Assembly (NCBI GenBank): GCA_037892935.1
Contig: JAYXKI010000013.1
Coordinates: forward strand, 1,054,001-1,118,000
Source of the DNA: Phlebopus portentosus
Taxonomy: Eukaryota > Basidiomycota > Agaricomycetes > Boletales > Boletinellaceae
DNA length: 64,000 nt
Reading direction: 5' to 3'
The position numbers and the translations under genes were made by a program. Shown here one piece after another: positions 1 through 11,584 of the stretch; position 1 is the stretch's first letter; each line of letters opens with the position of its first letter. Below the pieces are notes generated by a model. It searched no databases. It had not been told where the DNA came from and saw only the letters and a program-made list of their open reading frames with translations.

Positions 1-292
1 GCATGAATTTTTTTCTGACAGTAAATCATGGGTTTACAGACTTTTCAGATCATAGAGGTTTTTCTGTGGTCGAGTTACAAAAGGGATGTTTCAGGTGGTG
101 TTTCAAGTGTCTGTATTATTATAGTAATAGAAGCTTGTCTTGGTTATAAAGTCCAGTTGTGTACCTTTTTCTTTTCACTCTGCCCATTTTTTTCCCTTAT
201 CTACTGGCCTCCGAGTCTGTGGCATTGCTCCTTTCGCTTGCCCACCCATATAAGTAGTGAGAGGGATGGTTGGTCAAATGGTGTAAAGTCAG

Positions 293-1226
293 TTGCATCC
301 CATCATCCATCCCCCTCAGCTACTGGTCAGCTCTATACCCATTACAGACAGTGAACCGAGAAAGAAAATCTTATTCAGAGTACACAAATCACTTCTGAGT
401 GCTCATTCACCATTCTTTCATATGATGTTCACGCTACCTGCACCGGCACATTTGGAAGAAAGTCTCCATGCAAACTCTGAGGCATGCCCGATCGAGGCTC
501 CTTTGGGGATGTCGGCTGAGAAACTTTCTGACTTGATGGACATGTTGCTATTTCAGTAAGCCTTATTCAAGCATCTGAGAAAACGAGCTGAAGCTAACTG
601 TCTGAAGGTTCCAAGAAGAAATTACGGAAAGTGCAGAAAAACTGATCAACGTACTCGACCTCTCCACACGGTATGACGTCCCACAGGCACGCAAGTGGGC
701 CATCCGCCACCTCACCAAACTAAATATATACGAGATAAACCGCTTTATCCTTGCGAAAACACATCGCGTCGAAGCCTGGATAGACAAATCATTTGAAGCA
801 CTTATTCGGACTCCCCTAAGCGACCTGGTTCCCCCACAAAGGGAGTTGATTGGGGATAAAACTATTTTGATTGTTGCAACAACTCGCGAGCAACTGGAGC
901 TACATTACAAATGCATAGCCATCCATCCACCGCCATTTCATCATCATCCTTCTTGCACCAATGCAGAGCTCTGCGAGCAGTCCTGGACACAGCTGTGGTG
1001 GACCCAAATAGCAAATCGACTCCTCCACTATGACGATACCGTACGAGTCTCGCTGGACCAACTGCGTGGATGGATAGATGATCTTCCAAAATCAGGCGTG
1101 TCACCTGAGTGCCGAAAGAATTGTGCAGAAAATGTTGGCTTGGCAAGTGATACAGAGAAATGGATCATTAAAATGGGAATTGATACATTCCGCAATATGG
1201 AGGGAGTTTCGACTTGGAATGAGTAG
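293..1226 (+). CDS. BTB/POZ domain protein (5' end uncertain)
   Basis: Two exons are visible: about 293-555 and 608-1226. The intron 556-607 opens with GTAAGC, has a CTAAC branch-like motif and closes with AAG; joining restores the frame (CA|G). Exon 1 holds the core of a BTB fold of the kind expanded in agaricomycetes: a FRVHKSLLSAHSPFFHMMF stretch followed by a 'pIea..gmSaekLsdLmdmLlf' segment. Exon 2 continues with the helical part (STRYDVPQARKWAIRHLTKL) and a C-terminal region rich in W, C and H. BTB domains mediate protein-protein contacts, often as Cullin-3 adaptors; no partner domain is visible here, so the role is unknown. The first ATG in frame is at 293, but a short upstream exon is possible because the usual N-terminal beta strand is not seen before residue 20. 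The tandem repeat array lies immediately downstream. Confidence 0.75.
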
Positions 1227-1873
1227 GGGTATGTTCAGTCGAATTCATAGAGTCGTAAATACATTACATTACAAATGTCAGGTTTCTTAATGCAACTATA
1301 CCTTCATTGATTATGCTGATACAAATGAACTACAAAGTGACGCATACTTGATTGAGAATCGAAATTTCCTAATGACCATAAGTAACTAGGGCTAGACTGA
1401 CGTGGAGAGAAAACACACCAGCTCGTGAGGCACCGGAAGATTATGTTTCGGTGATGTTGAAAGTCCGGATTGCATGCAAAACATACCTCTGAGCCCTGCG
1501 CAGTCAATAGTATTTAATTGCATTATTTCTCCGATCGCCTATGTAGAAAATTGGGGGTTGCGACGCTTTTTCCACTGGAAAAAGCATTGCATGCATGTGA
1601 TTATTATTATCTCACTTTCATCCTTCTCACAAAAGTTCACTGAAGTTATGCTCATGGTACAATAGTTTTTTTGGACTCTCCGATGAGTAGTGCATGTTTT
1701 TATAGTCATGTTTCAGACCTTTGCGAAAAATGGGAAGCTAGGCTGGCATGTTCAGCAATAGTTCTTTTGTTATCAATCGCGGCGTGATGCTTAAACTACT
1801 AATTTACCTTGCTGCGGCGTTTATTTTTCGAGCCGCATCTGTAGCAAAAGAACTTTAATATGCACCAGCTAAC

Positions 1874-3478
1874 TGTTAGGACCAGTATTTTCGGACGAGG
1901 TGGTTAGTCCGAGCGTACCGGAACAAGTCCCTGCTTCCTCCTTCTGACAATGTACAATTGGAGAGTAGAGTAGCGAAGGTTAGATGTACTACTAAGAAGC
2001 GAGCTATAGGCTCAAGCTTGACCCAGCAGTAGAGCAGAGGTTCAATCAAAGGGGTACAGTTATGATTGAAAGTACAAAATAATTTTGCTGAGGGACAACA
2101 CCCCGCTCAGCTGGCGCCTTAAATAAAGTTTCTACTGAATACTACCGACTACCAAATACTACCGACCATGCCTCGCTATTGGTTAGGACAATGTGTTTCA
2201 GCTGGTGTCACTACTACTCTCTTGAGTCTGTAGTACCACTGACAACTCTGGTGGTGCTACCAAAACTCCTGGTTGCACCACCGACTACTTCCTTCCCTAT
2301 TAGGCAGGCCCTAATTTCCTTCCGTTCCGAAGAAGCTTTCCCCAGGCTTCTATCGATCTCCATTCCTATCACATGTTAATCCTTAACGCCAATCCTCCTA
2401 TGAGAGACTTCTTTCATGTGCCGCGATCTCGCTTCGCCGGCGCTCCGTTACTCCGGCCGAGCTTCTGCCGTTAGTCTTCCATCATGGGGCTGACCGTTAT
2501 CTCGGGATTTGGGATCGGCAACCCCTGCCGATCATCGGAGATTAACCTCGGCGGCTGTGTAAATTTAGCAGACACCCTTCTGTGCCTAGCCGCGATATCG
2601 ATGTCGGAGAATTGTAGTCCGGTACCCGACGTTAACCTGTATCTTCTTCCCAGGTGATTCGTCCCGCGCCATTCGTCGACTGTAATAACCCCTTCTTCCG
2701 ATCGTTCCCATGCTTCTAGCATTCGATCCGTTGCTTCTTCGATAAGACTTTCGACGTCCGATGGCGCCCTGTAATAGATCGGCCAATCGACTTCCACTGC
2801 AGTGTTTCGACACAAGGTCTGGTGACGATGCTGATTGATCCAAGCTCTCACGCCAACCTTTAGTGCATAGATATCCCTATCGCCGAGCCATACAGATACC
2901 TCGTGGTCGTATGCGCTCATTCCGCGGTTCGGTAATGGTTGGTCAAACGTTCGTTCTGAGGGTCCGGGTTTATGCCGAATCTTGACATCGGCTCCTTCCC
3001 TAGTTACTAAGCGCTCCACAAAGTTCTTGAGGAGCCACTCCGAAAGAACCCAACTCCTTTGGTATGCCAAATAGCAGTTTGTACAGACCAGGCTTTCATG
3101 AACAAAGTCTCTGGTTGCACTATGTCGATATCGTCTCTTCTGCAGGAGTTCCACGTATCTTGCGATGTTCCGTTCTTCCATGTCCACGTAGCTTCGCTCG
3201 GGTGGAGGAGTATGTCCAATATGCATTCCAGCTAGTCCTTGCTGTAAATCGTATGGGTCCTCCCTTTCGTCGCGTTCGTCCTCGTAATATCGTCGATCGG
3301 GTTCCTCTTGAATATATTCCACAGCGACCTCCCTAGGTCCTTGCTGTACTAGTGGGCGAGAATCGCCTCTACTATTCTGTCCTTGAAGTCTTTCGAAATG
3401 CTCTGGATTGGGCTGCATAATTCGGTGTGTAAAGCGTCTGATTCCACGCCGCATTGTATATCCACAATTTTCGTAACA
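1874..3478 (-). mobile_element. Solo LTR of family A Gypsy element
   Basis: The 1605-bp sequence starts TGTTAGGACC and ends TTCGTAACA (TG...CA on either strand). It is flanked by the 5-bp target duplication CTAAC at 1869-1873 and 3479-3483. It is nearly identical to the LTRs at 22553-24153, 33662-35266 and 42701-44307. No internal element sequence is present, so it is a solo LTR, most simply left by LTR-LTR recombination. It carries an intact copy of the U3 ORF. Confidence 0.93.
2471..3454 (-). CDS. U3 ORF of family A, solo-LTR copy (327 aa)
   Basis: Open frame of 327 codons starting at the ATG 24 bp inside the LTR start; I do not recognise a domain. The protein is hydrophilic and charged: an acidic/arginine-rich N-terminal third (a YYEDERDEREDPYDLQQ patch near residues 55-75), a CTNCY motif around residue 123, then a region rich in W, R and D ending in PEITVSPMMED. 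There is no signal peptide or membrane segment. This copy is open even though the rest of the element is gone. It differs from the A2 copies at only a few residues (for example QNSRGD for QNSGGD, GPREV for GPGEV, TRDF for TRRF). Expression from a solo LTR would need an external promoter, because the predicted LTR start site lies downstream of the ORF. Confidence 0.6.
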   Translation of the reverse strand: MRRGIRRFTHRIMQPNPEHFERLQGQNSRGDSRPLVQQGPREVAVEYIQEEPDRRYYEDERDEREDPYDLQQGLAGMHIGHTPPPERSYVDMEERNIARYVELLQKRRYRHSATRDFVHESLVCTNCYLAYQRSWVLSEWLLKNFVERLVTREGADVKIRHKPGPSERTFDQPLPNRGMSAYDHEVSVWLGDRDIYALKVGVRAWINQHRHQTLCRNTAVEVDWPIYYRAPSDVESLIEEATDRMLEAWERSEEGVITVDEWRGTNHLGRRYRLTSGTGLQFSDIDIAARHRRVSAKFTQPPRLISDDRQGLPIPNPEITVSPMMED

Positions 3479-5371
3479 CTAACGACTCTTCGGAAGGGGA
3501 TGTTTCAGTGACGTCAAGGGCCCAAATAGCACGCGAAAGTACCTCTGAGCTCTGCACAGTCAAGTATTCCATCGCATTATTTCTCCGATCGCCTGTGTAG
3601 AAAATTGGGGGCCGCGACGCTTTTTCCACTGGAAAAAGCGTCGCACACACGTGATTATTGTGATCTCTTCTGAAATTTATACACGTGGCACGATAGAGTT
3701 TTTGGTGGAGTCTCTGATAGAGATGTGCATGTTTTTGAGCCACATTTCTGCTCTTTGTGAAAAATGGAAAGCCAGGCTGGCACGTTCATCAATAGTTCTT
3801 TTGTTATCAATCGCCACATGATTGTGACTGCTTAAACTACTAAATTACCTTGCTGTGTCGTTTATTTTTCAAGCCGCATCTGTAGCAAAAGAACTTTAAT
3901 ATGCACTAGCTAACGACTCTTTGGAAGGGGATGTTTCAGTGACCTCAAGAGTCCAAATAGCACGCAAAAGTACTTCTGAGCCCTGCGCAGTCAAGTATTC
4001 CATCGCATTATTTCTCCGATCGCCTGTGTAGAAAATTGAGGGTTGCGACGCTTTTTCCACTGGAAAAAGCGTCGCATGCACGTGATTATTATTATCTCAC
4101 TTTCATCCTTCTCACAAAAGTTCACTGAAGTTATGCTCATGGTACAATAGTTTTTTTGGACTCTCCGATGAGTAGTGCATGTTTTTATAGTCATGTTTCA
4201 GACCTTTGCGAAAAATGGGAAGCTAGGCTGGCATGTTCAGCAATAGTTCTTTTGTTATCAATCGCGGCGTGATGCTTAAACTACTAATTTACCTTGCTGC
4301 GGCGTTTATTTTTTGAGCCGCATCTGTAGCAAAAGAACTTTAATATGCACCAGCTAATGACTCTTCGGAAGGGGATGTTTCAGTGACGTCAAGGGCCCAA
4401 ATAGCACGTGAAAGTACTTCTGAGCCCTGCGCAGTCAAGTATTCCATCGCATTATTTCTCCGATCGCCTGTGTAGAAAATTGAGGGTTGCGACGCTTTTT
4501 CCACAGGAAAAAGCGGCTCACGCACGTGATTATTGTGATCTCTGCTTTGTTATTCTAATATAAATTTACTGAAAATATGCACTTGGCATGATGGAATTTT
4601 TTAACTTGCCTATAGAGTAATGCATTTTTTCAGTCGCATTTCTGACATTTGACAATGAAAAACCCTGAACTGGAATGCTCAGCAAAAACTATAGCTAGAG
4701 ATCTATCCAAAGGGCATGTTTCAGTGAGTTTAAGGGACCACACTTTCTGTGAGAAATGATTGCATCAGGCGTTGCTCTTTCACTGCCTTTTTTAAAAAAA
4801 TGTGGGCTGCGGTGCTTTTTCCAGTGGAAAAAGCATTGCATGCATGTGATTGTCATAACTCTTTTTTTTTTTTTTACTTGCTGCATTTCTAATTCAGCTG
4901 ATGCAGTAATGTATCAGTATACTGTTAGTAACTTAAATTCCCAACAGTGCAGTCAGTATTCAAGAACTTTATTATCTGTATGTTAGAATTGGGACAGTTC
5001 CTTTACGCGAGGGTCATGGAAACAGACCAGTCGCATGAAATAGCAAGCTGAAAATTCTTTGGCAAAAATGATGAAATAAATGTGCGAGAGATGCAAGTAA
5101 TCCTAAGCGACAGTCCAAGAAATGTTGCGAATATCTCAGCAGCTGATAATATTGACATCACTAAAGATAGTGTTTCAGGGTAGTTCATCATTTGTCATTG
5201 ACGATGGCTCCCTTGGTAAGAGAAGCTCAAAATCCAGAAAGCTTGTCAAACAGAATAAATCATCTTCGCCTCGATACTATATAACATGTTTACTGTTCCA
5301 TTTACAGTACTATCACGCTGCTTACCATTAGTTTGTTTTCCTTGCTCAATTCTGACTCCGTTTGTCGCGGA

Positions 5372-6643
5372 ATGGCAAAGTCTAAGTCTACTATCTACAT
5401 TTCGTCAGAAGACGACTCCTCCCCTCCTCGTCGCGAAAAATCAAAGCGCTACCTAGATCGGATCTTTGGTGACTTGTCCTCAGACGATGATACTCAGCAA
5501 GCCAGCTCTAGTCCTTTCAAGTCAACTAAGCGTGCTTCAAAGGCTCGTTTAGAGGCGTTGCAGGGTTTTCGTAAAACTGCAAAATCATCAAAGGTAAGCA
5601 TTGTAGAGTGGGAAAGTAATGCATGCTTACTACAGCTATATAGTTTCGAGGACAGTCCGAGGACTTTCTTGTGAAGACTGTGGTCATAATGCCGGATGGG
5701 ATAGATGTAAGTCTTTCTCTGGGATATACCCGTTTGGAGCTGATATCAGCTATAGGAGGATAAGGAACTGTTGAATCCTGTTGTTCCTGATGAGAACGAC
5801 ATTGCACGTCTGCGTAAAGCGAAGCTTGCATGCCAGAATCACCTCGAAGGAATACGGTTCAAGATGAGTTGGTCATTTAGCGAGATCAATGAGTTTGTTG
5901 CAAGCCTCTTCAAAGAGCTTGTAGCGTTTTTGGGCTGGGAAAAGGGAAAGGAAATGCCATGGGTTCTCTGTGGTAGGAGAGGCAGGAAGCTTTTGCTCTG
6001 TGCAGATGATGATCCGATGGGCGGTGTTGTTCACGATTTCACCAAGAAAAGTAAGAAGTCAGGCTGGTCTGATTCAATCCTTATTTTCAGTGAGTAGTCC
6101 CTCGGGTCGAATTATGTATTACTAATTGCTTGCTTAGTCTTGCGATTCCCTTTGGACCTTGCTGAGTACGAGTCCTGGTTGAACGGCAACGATGCATCCA
6201 GGTTAGAGGAAACAGAAATGGTTGATCGGCCTCCTCAGACTGTGAAAGGCAAAGGAAAGCAGCAAGCGAAGCACTCACTGAGCCCAGGCCTGAGCCCAGG
6301 GGTAAAGGTAAAAAGACTTAGACGAAATTCCAGTAACGTCTCTGTTTCTTTTCAAACTTCTTGTGCATCGTCTTAATGTACCCATCGCAGATTCAGAGCC
6401 GTCGAGTTCCAGTAAGTGTGTCATTTTTTCAAACTGTAGAATAAGGCTGACCACCATGAAGACATTCTTCTGCCGGATGACTCCATCGATGATTATCCTC
6501 CAAATCAGCTGATGCTTGGTGTCGGCTCAAGCAAGATTTTTGGAGATAATCAGGAGATGTCTGACCCAGAAGTCGTTGAGAAGAAGGCTGCTCCAAAATA
6601 CGAGGTTCTGGTGGGTGCTAATCCTTTCAATCCTTGGTTCTGA
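5372..6643 (+). CDS. Hypothetical protein, six exons, ~332 aa
   Basis: Exons inferred from GT-AG sites and phase: 5372-5593, 5644-5706, 5765-6089, 6138-6301, 6391-6411 and 6440-6643; together 999 nt including a TGA stop. The N-terminus (MAKSKSTIYISSEDDSS) is Ser/Asp-rich and basic. The second and third exons encode a more ordered part containing FLVKTVVIMPDGID and, further on, FKMSWSFSEINEFVASLFKE and a MPWVLCGRRGRKL segment. The C-terminal exons are acidic and low in complexity (EDILLPDDSIDDY) and end NPFNPWF. No known domain was recognised. The composition suggests a soluble, possibly nuclear protein, but that is only inference. The 21-nt fifth exon is the least certain; GTAAAG at 6302 or GTAAAA at 6308 could each be the preceding donor. 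Confidence 0.6.
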
Positions 6644-7674
6644 ATGCTGGTAAGTCATGTACCTTCCAATAGCGACAATAATCAAAAACAGCCCTGACCT
6701 ACTACCATAGATGGATCAGCGCAGAATTGATGTCGAATTACTTGTTGGATTAGGTTGCTGCTGGATCAGAGTCACTACGGATGGATCCTGGGATTGGAGA
6801 CATTCTCTCCTTTATCTCATCGTTACTTTATCATTTCATTTTTCATTCAATACGTTTTTGCTATTGTTTGATAATTGTATGTAGTTTCGCTTCTTGTATA
6901 TGAGCAATCCTTAGCTGCCTTCGAATTGTAGCAGCTACGGATTCCTTTTTCAGCTTCGCTCTCATATACCCATTCGCATTTCCACTAATCATGATCTATT
7001 TGCCCCTAACCCTTTTCAGATCATTAATACAATATAGTCATCTAATGCGAAGTGCATTACTAAATCGAGAGCTCTCAGCGTAAGGAAGGTAATTAGCGAT
7101 AGGAGGCAATACAAGCACACTCAGGATAAGCATATTCTTAGTGCGAGTGCGATTTACCTCAAGAATTGCCACATCGTGCGTGCTGGTGATAGAAATGAGA
7201 AAGTATTTTGATGAAAATTTGGTGAAGGTAATCTATGGGGCCTGTCTTGTAAAGCACCGATCAGCGCCTAAGGCACAAAGCAACTAGCACAGAACTAGCT
7301 ACGCATGTCCCTCAAGGGGTTCCGAATGCCATATTTCCCAGTTGATTCTCACAGCTGTAGTGAAGTAGTTCTAGTGCAGTTTCAGAAAATCTATTATGTA
7401 TTTTGACTGACCACAAGGTGTTGGCACTCCTCATTTGTATGTACTGGCAAGAACGGTACCCCACGAGATATTGGAAGGTGATCGGCGGGTGCCTCTACTT
7501 CTACAGCACCTCTGCTATGCATTTTCTTTTCATAGTGTATTCTTCAAGTATAAATTTTTTAACATTTGATAAATTTTCATGGTTTTTTCTTGTCATGCAA
7601 AAGTGCCGGGTGATACAGATCGGCTTGTCCACCTTCCTTAGATGGTATGCAAATTACTATGACAATGACAAAAT
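6644..7674. other. No gene recognised
   Basis: AT-rich sequence following the hypothetical gene, probably its 3' untranslated region and intergenic DNA. The short open frames (for example at 7403-7687) have no family resemblance. Nothing else is supported. Confidence 0.5.
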
Positions 7675-9140
7675 GTGGGTGACTTAGAGGAATCACCTGT
7701 ACATTCATTCGAGAGACACGTGAGTGCTGCAACGCTTTCTCCACTGGAGAAAGCGTCACAAGTGCTTAGCTCCGGCATATGCCAGACCGTACGTAAGGCT
7801 GTCAAAGGACTTCAGCCTATCCTGTCGGCCTCACCCAGGCTCTACTCACCTGCCATGCAGAATGATTCTACTGAGGCTTCTCAACATACAGAAGTGGCCG
7901 TGAACTCATGTGGAGACGTGCCAGTCACCCTGAGTCCGGCATCCGTAGCGGACACATCTGGAGATGGCCCAGTCTCTGAGACTACTCGAGGTCCACAAGG
8001 CTCTGTGAACGCATCTGGAGATGATCCAACTACTGCGACCAAGCAAACTATTGTTGAGGCTACTGGGGAAATAGAGGCCACGTCGAGGACATCCATTAAT
8101 GGCCCTCCCACAGAGATTACTCACGTGGCAGAGATTGAGGAGAATGCATCCGGAAACAGCGTACCTGCGGAGCCTACTCATGAGATGGATTATGAAGTGA
8201 CCACATCTGGAGCTGCTGATGAGAGTCCGGCTGAGGCTCGAGACAGTTTGGACGATGCTGTATCAGATTCAATGGATGACTTGCAGATGGTCTTAGGACG
8301 TGCTGTCTCGCCATTGTACGAGGGCGATCTTGACAAGTTGGAGCATGAACTTTTTAATATATATGTGACCCGATCGCTGACTGGTAAAGGTGGTGGACTG
8401 GCCTTGACGCCTCTTGGTGCTTCAGTTGCCTACTTTAGCTCTCCAGATACTTGGCAGTCGCACATCTCGCAATCTGTTGGCATCAACGCCGACAGTCTTT
8501 TTAATGAGGAATCCATTGTGTCGCTCCTTTTTCGAAATGTCCGTCGCCACGAAATGCAACTAAAGCGAAGCCTATTGGAGGCAAGTTCTGCCAGTTCACG
8601 CACGTTCGCACGATATGCGTTCCGAGGGAACCTTGAGTGCACGACGCAGTCCGAGTTCCTGCATGCCTTCCTTCAGCTTATCGTTGCCGATCGCTTCGCA
8701 TGGACTCTTAGGGAACGTCCAGAGCATGATGACCGTCCACTGCCAAGACCTCACATGTTTCCGGGATCCATCAAGGACTCTGAGAAACACAAGGAAGTAT
8801 ATAACCTTGCGATAAAGTGGAACAATACTCTAGCCGACTTCCTAGAAGTTTAGCAAACATATCGGCCCAAAAACGTTTCTGTACAGCAGCCTGTACAGCA
8901 GCCTCAGCCGCCGGCGAAGAAGGGGAGAAAAGTAAAACGGAAGGCTATCCAAGCTCCTGAACCCGCCGTCAATGATCAGCCCGTCGAAATCAGTTACGAA
9001 AATGCAGAGAAGCAAAAGGCATCAATTCTCACATCTCTCGTGGGAGGTGTAGTAGACACGGAGAGTCGTTTAAAACTAGCAAAAGTCTAAGACAATTTTT
9101 GCCAAGTGGCATTAGAAGTCTTTGCTTTAGCTCAGGTATG
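7675..9140 (+). pseudogene. Decayed or mis-assembled ORF with in-frame stops
   Basis: A 392-codon open frame (7675-8853; first ATG at 7855) encodes a Thr/Ser/Glu-rich N-terminal half with imperfect repeats of the type 'a-SGD-P-t-t'. It then has a more ordered C-terminal half (residues about 200-390, for example DLDKLEHELFNIYVTRSL and AIKWNNTLADFLEV). TAG at 8851-8853 stops it. The same frame continues for 78 more codons with a basic, nuclear-signal-like KKGRKVKRK patch, reaches TAA at 9088-9090, and stays open again to a possible GTATGT donor near 9136. Two stops inside one coherent frame suggest a gene that has lost function, unless the sequence or splicing is unusual. A copy of the dispersed hairpin repeat lies inside the open frame. 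No function is assigned. Confidence 0.5.
7727..7761. repeat. Dispersed hairpin repeat inside an ORF
   Basis: Variant of the array hairpin: stem CAACGCTTTCTCCA, central C, then TGGAGAAAGCGT. Both arms carry compensating changes relative to the array copies (TTTTTCC to TTTCTCC on the left, GGAAAAA to GGAGAAA on the right), so pairing is kept. It is translated as part of the surrounding frame (AATLSPLEKAS). Confidence 0.75.
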
Positions 9141-10836
9141 TTTCTCCCTCGCCGTCGGCCCATTTGGACACAAATTGAAAATTCCATCGTTAGAGAGAGG
9201 CTATGTGTCCTGCTGATGACGACAGCTATGATGAAACACCTCTTGTACAGATTGTCCAGTAAGTTTGTACATTTGAGGATCTTCAAATTTTTGACAGTCT
9301 ACAGGGAATTCTACAAGGACCTTCTGCAGACTCTTCGCGAGTTGGATGACTATAGCTTTCTCAGACCCTTGTATATAGTGACAGCTATATCCCCTGTCTG
9401 TCTTCTTGCACCAATGCAGTACTCAAGTAGCTCAAGATGTCGCCTGGGCTTATCCCAGATTCTGAAGGTATGTGTGAATGCATAGTTATTCGTTGAGTAT
9501 TTAATTGCTTGCTAGGGTATGAATGTAACCGCTGTAAGAAGCATCGACACGCTAGGTCCGAGATCGCGCACGTGACACGTGTTCCGTGGTGATCCGCATC
9601 ATAACAGTGGAACTCAGTGCAGATCGATTTGATTCGAAGTAGAACGGACTACTGTAGCCTCTCGCACTCGACCGCTGCGTAGGAAGAATCTTCGGACGCT
9701 CGAGCCACCCAGTTAAAAAACTTACAAAGGCTGACTTAGCTAGCTCATCTTACTAAACCCAGGCACGAGAGGTAAATTGAAGGATCCGCAATCGGCCCCC
9801 GACACCTCCCAAGTTTCGACCCAACGCAATGCACTCCGGCTTTTCCCCTTTTGAGTCCCATATGTGTTCATATTTTGTTTTGTTCCTTATGATTCTTATG
9901 CTCATTATTCCGTGTGCGCTCACATTTCGTGTTATGCTCTATGGTCATTATCTCGCCACCTTCCAGATATGCTCACCTCATCCTTTGTTCCCATGTGTTC
10001 CCTTATGATTTTCACTTCCGATTTCCTTTCGTTATGCTCCCTGACGCTCCGATGGCTCAGGTTCAGACAAAGTTATAAATAGGTGAGCAACTTGTAGTAG
10101 GAGCCCAGTTTTGAGCCCAGAGAGTTTTAGCAGAAAACAGTTTAGCTCGGGCTAGAACCCACTTCAGCTACAGTCGAGACCAATTCGACTCTTCCTGTAC
10201 TCTCCTCGACTCTATCTCCCAAAAATACACGATAGTTCTGTTTCATACGCCTCGAGTCTCCTGCTCTGCAGTCGTACCTGAGCCCAGTGTGGTCAGTTCA
10301 ACCCGTGTTGAAGTCAGAGGCCCTCATCTCTCCTCCCTACACCTCTACGCAAGGTCTCACTTGAGTCCCTTGTGTATCGCTTTGTTCCGCGTTGTATCAC
10401 TCCGTTTCATTTCGTAACCCACCGAAACCCGTCGTAACTCGTCGTAACCTGTTATATCGTGTCAGATCCTTGAAAGGATCACCTTTGTATCGTCAGCGCT
10501 TAGGGGAAGTCCTTCTCTAAGCTTCGTCTCATCGTCTTCCGCCTCTAGGGTTCGAATCCATCGAGGGATTACCTGTGAGGACATCGATTACCTTTGCACC
10601 GCCACCGCCAATCCCCCTTGCTTCGACTTCTCCCGCCTTGCTTCTTCGCCTATCTCCTTTAATCCAATCCCCCCCCCTCACATACATCCAGCAGCCTTCA
10701 ATCCCATTTCTCCTCCATCCCTTCCGGAACTGCTCCGGAACCCAGATCAACGCATCAGCGCTTCTCTAGTTTTCCCCCCAAAGTCACCCTTCTCTTTCCC
10801 ACTTGTTTTAATCTTACCGAACAGCCCCCAAGAACT
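9141..10836. other. No gene recognised; possible decayed LTR
   Basis: No convincing coding frame. A TATAAATAG motif at 10074-10082 is followed by several hundred bases of pyrimidine-rich sequence resembling a retroelement R-U5 or leader region. There is no matching second LTR, TSD or coding part, so this is only a suspicion. C-rich runs lie near 10600-10790. Confidence 0.3.
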
Positions 10837-11130
10837 GTGACACTCCTCAGCTATCAGACAGTGCACAGGAGTTTCACCGCTCTACAACCACATGACCAGA
10901 GGCGCGATATCGAATACGACCTTATGAAGACAATCTTCAAAATGGCAGTTGGAGAACGGAATTCATTCGAACCTTTGATGTCAACGTCTATGACTGAATG
11001 GGAGAGCAAAAATATCATCAAGGATGGGAAACCGCTGATTGATGCTTCACAAATTCAGAAAGCCGACCTTCGAATTGAATGGCAAAAGATGCAGGAGGAA
11101 AGTCCGCCCAGCCTGCTGATGGTGCAAGCC
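10837..11130 (+). pseudogene. 5' fragment of host gene split by element B1
   Basis: Open frame ending ...SPPSLLMVQA exactly at the B1 insertion site. Removing B1 and one AAGCC duplication joins it in frame to 17769 onward (reading LASRVEPPKTKRRHWEVIDLN). It is therefore one interrupted exon. The fragment has no recognisable domain; it is rich in charged residues. Whether it belongs to the JmjC gene downstream is inferred from orientation, frame continuity and distance. The first ATG of the fragment is probably not the true gene start, which may lie further upstream. Confidence 0.6.
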
Positions 11131-11583
11131 TGTAAGGACTCGAACATTTTCCTTTTCTTTTCTGATGTCATCATTTATTTTAATATTCTTTTTCTTTTCT
11201 TTTCTTATGCGCTTATTCATCCTTTTGCCAGAACATTCCACAATGTTCTATCACGCTCACTAATCATCCCATTCCTTGTCATGTGACTTCCCATTAGGGT
11301 AGACCTTTCCCGCACCCAAGGTCTATATAAGTAGATAGTTTGACTCTTTCGTTCCTTGTCTTTCTATTCTACTTACCTTCACTGCGACCTAGGTATCTAC
11401 TCTTGTATTATTAGTTTGCTGAAATCTACTTACCTTCACTGCGACCTAGCGTTCGACGGTCTGGACTTAAGCCTCGTCTTAGCTGTCTTGACCTGAGCGA
11501 CGTGTTTGGGATTATCTCATTCACGCTTGTTTGTTGTTGTGTTGGCCTGCCTCGACTCAGTCCTTGAGCCGTCCGCCTAACAT
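11131..11583 (+). repeat. B1 5' LTR
   Basis: 453 bp, TGTAAGGACT to GCCTAACA. It contains TTTTCTTTTC pyrimidine microsatellites, a TATA box and the predicted transcript start. Confidence 0.93.
11324..11330 (+). promoter_or_regulatory. B1 LTR TATA box
   Basis: TATATAA in the 5' LTR, 34 nt before the predicted RNA 5' end at 11358, which starts GTCTTTCTATT. The same spacing is found in the other B LTRs. Confidence 0.7.
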
Positions 11584-11584
11584 A

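Larger units (their letters stand above)
1430..4990. repeat. Tandem array of ~440-bp units, each with a central hairpin
   Basis: Five related units follow head to tail: about 1430-1873 (diverged start), 3479-3914, 3910-4353, 4353-4692 and a partial, more diverged 4693-4990. Each full unit opens with a 'GACTCTTCGGAAGGGGATG'-type sequence and runs through a CCCTGCGCAGTCAAGTATTCC block. Next comes a hairpin (GCGACGCTTTTTCCA, 1-nt loop, then its complement), then CACGTGATTATT, and the unit ends with TAGCAAAAGAACTTTAATATG. Hairpins sit at about 1559-1591, 3614-3644, 4044-4076, 4488-4520 and 4809-4842. The copy at 3614-3644 is a perfect 15-bp stem. ORFs read across the units on the minus strand are repeats of each other and are not supported as genes. 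A solo LTR interrupts the array between units 1 and 2. Confidence 0.8.

Noticed and set aside
3372..4525. Minus-strand open frames sharing VEKASQPSIFYTGDRRNN-type translations
   Set aside because: They are translations of the 440-bp tandem units and hairpins, repeated because the DNA is repeated.
10549..10559. GGTTCGAATCC, a perfect B-box match
   Set aside because: The preceding 80 bp do not fold as a tRNA and no A box is present.
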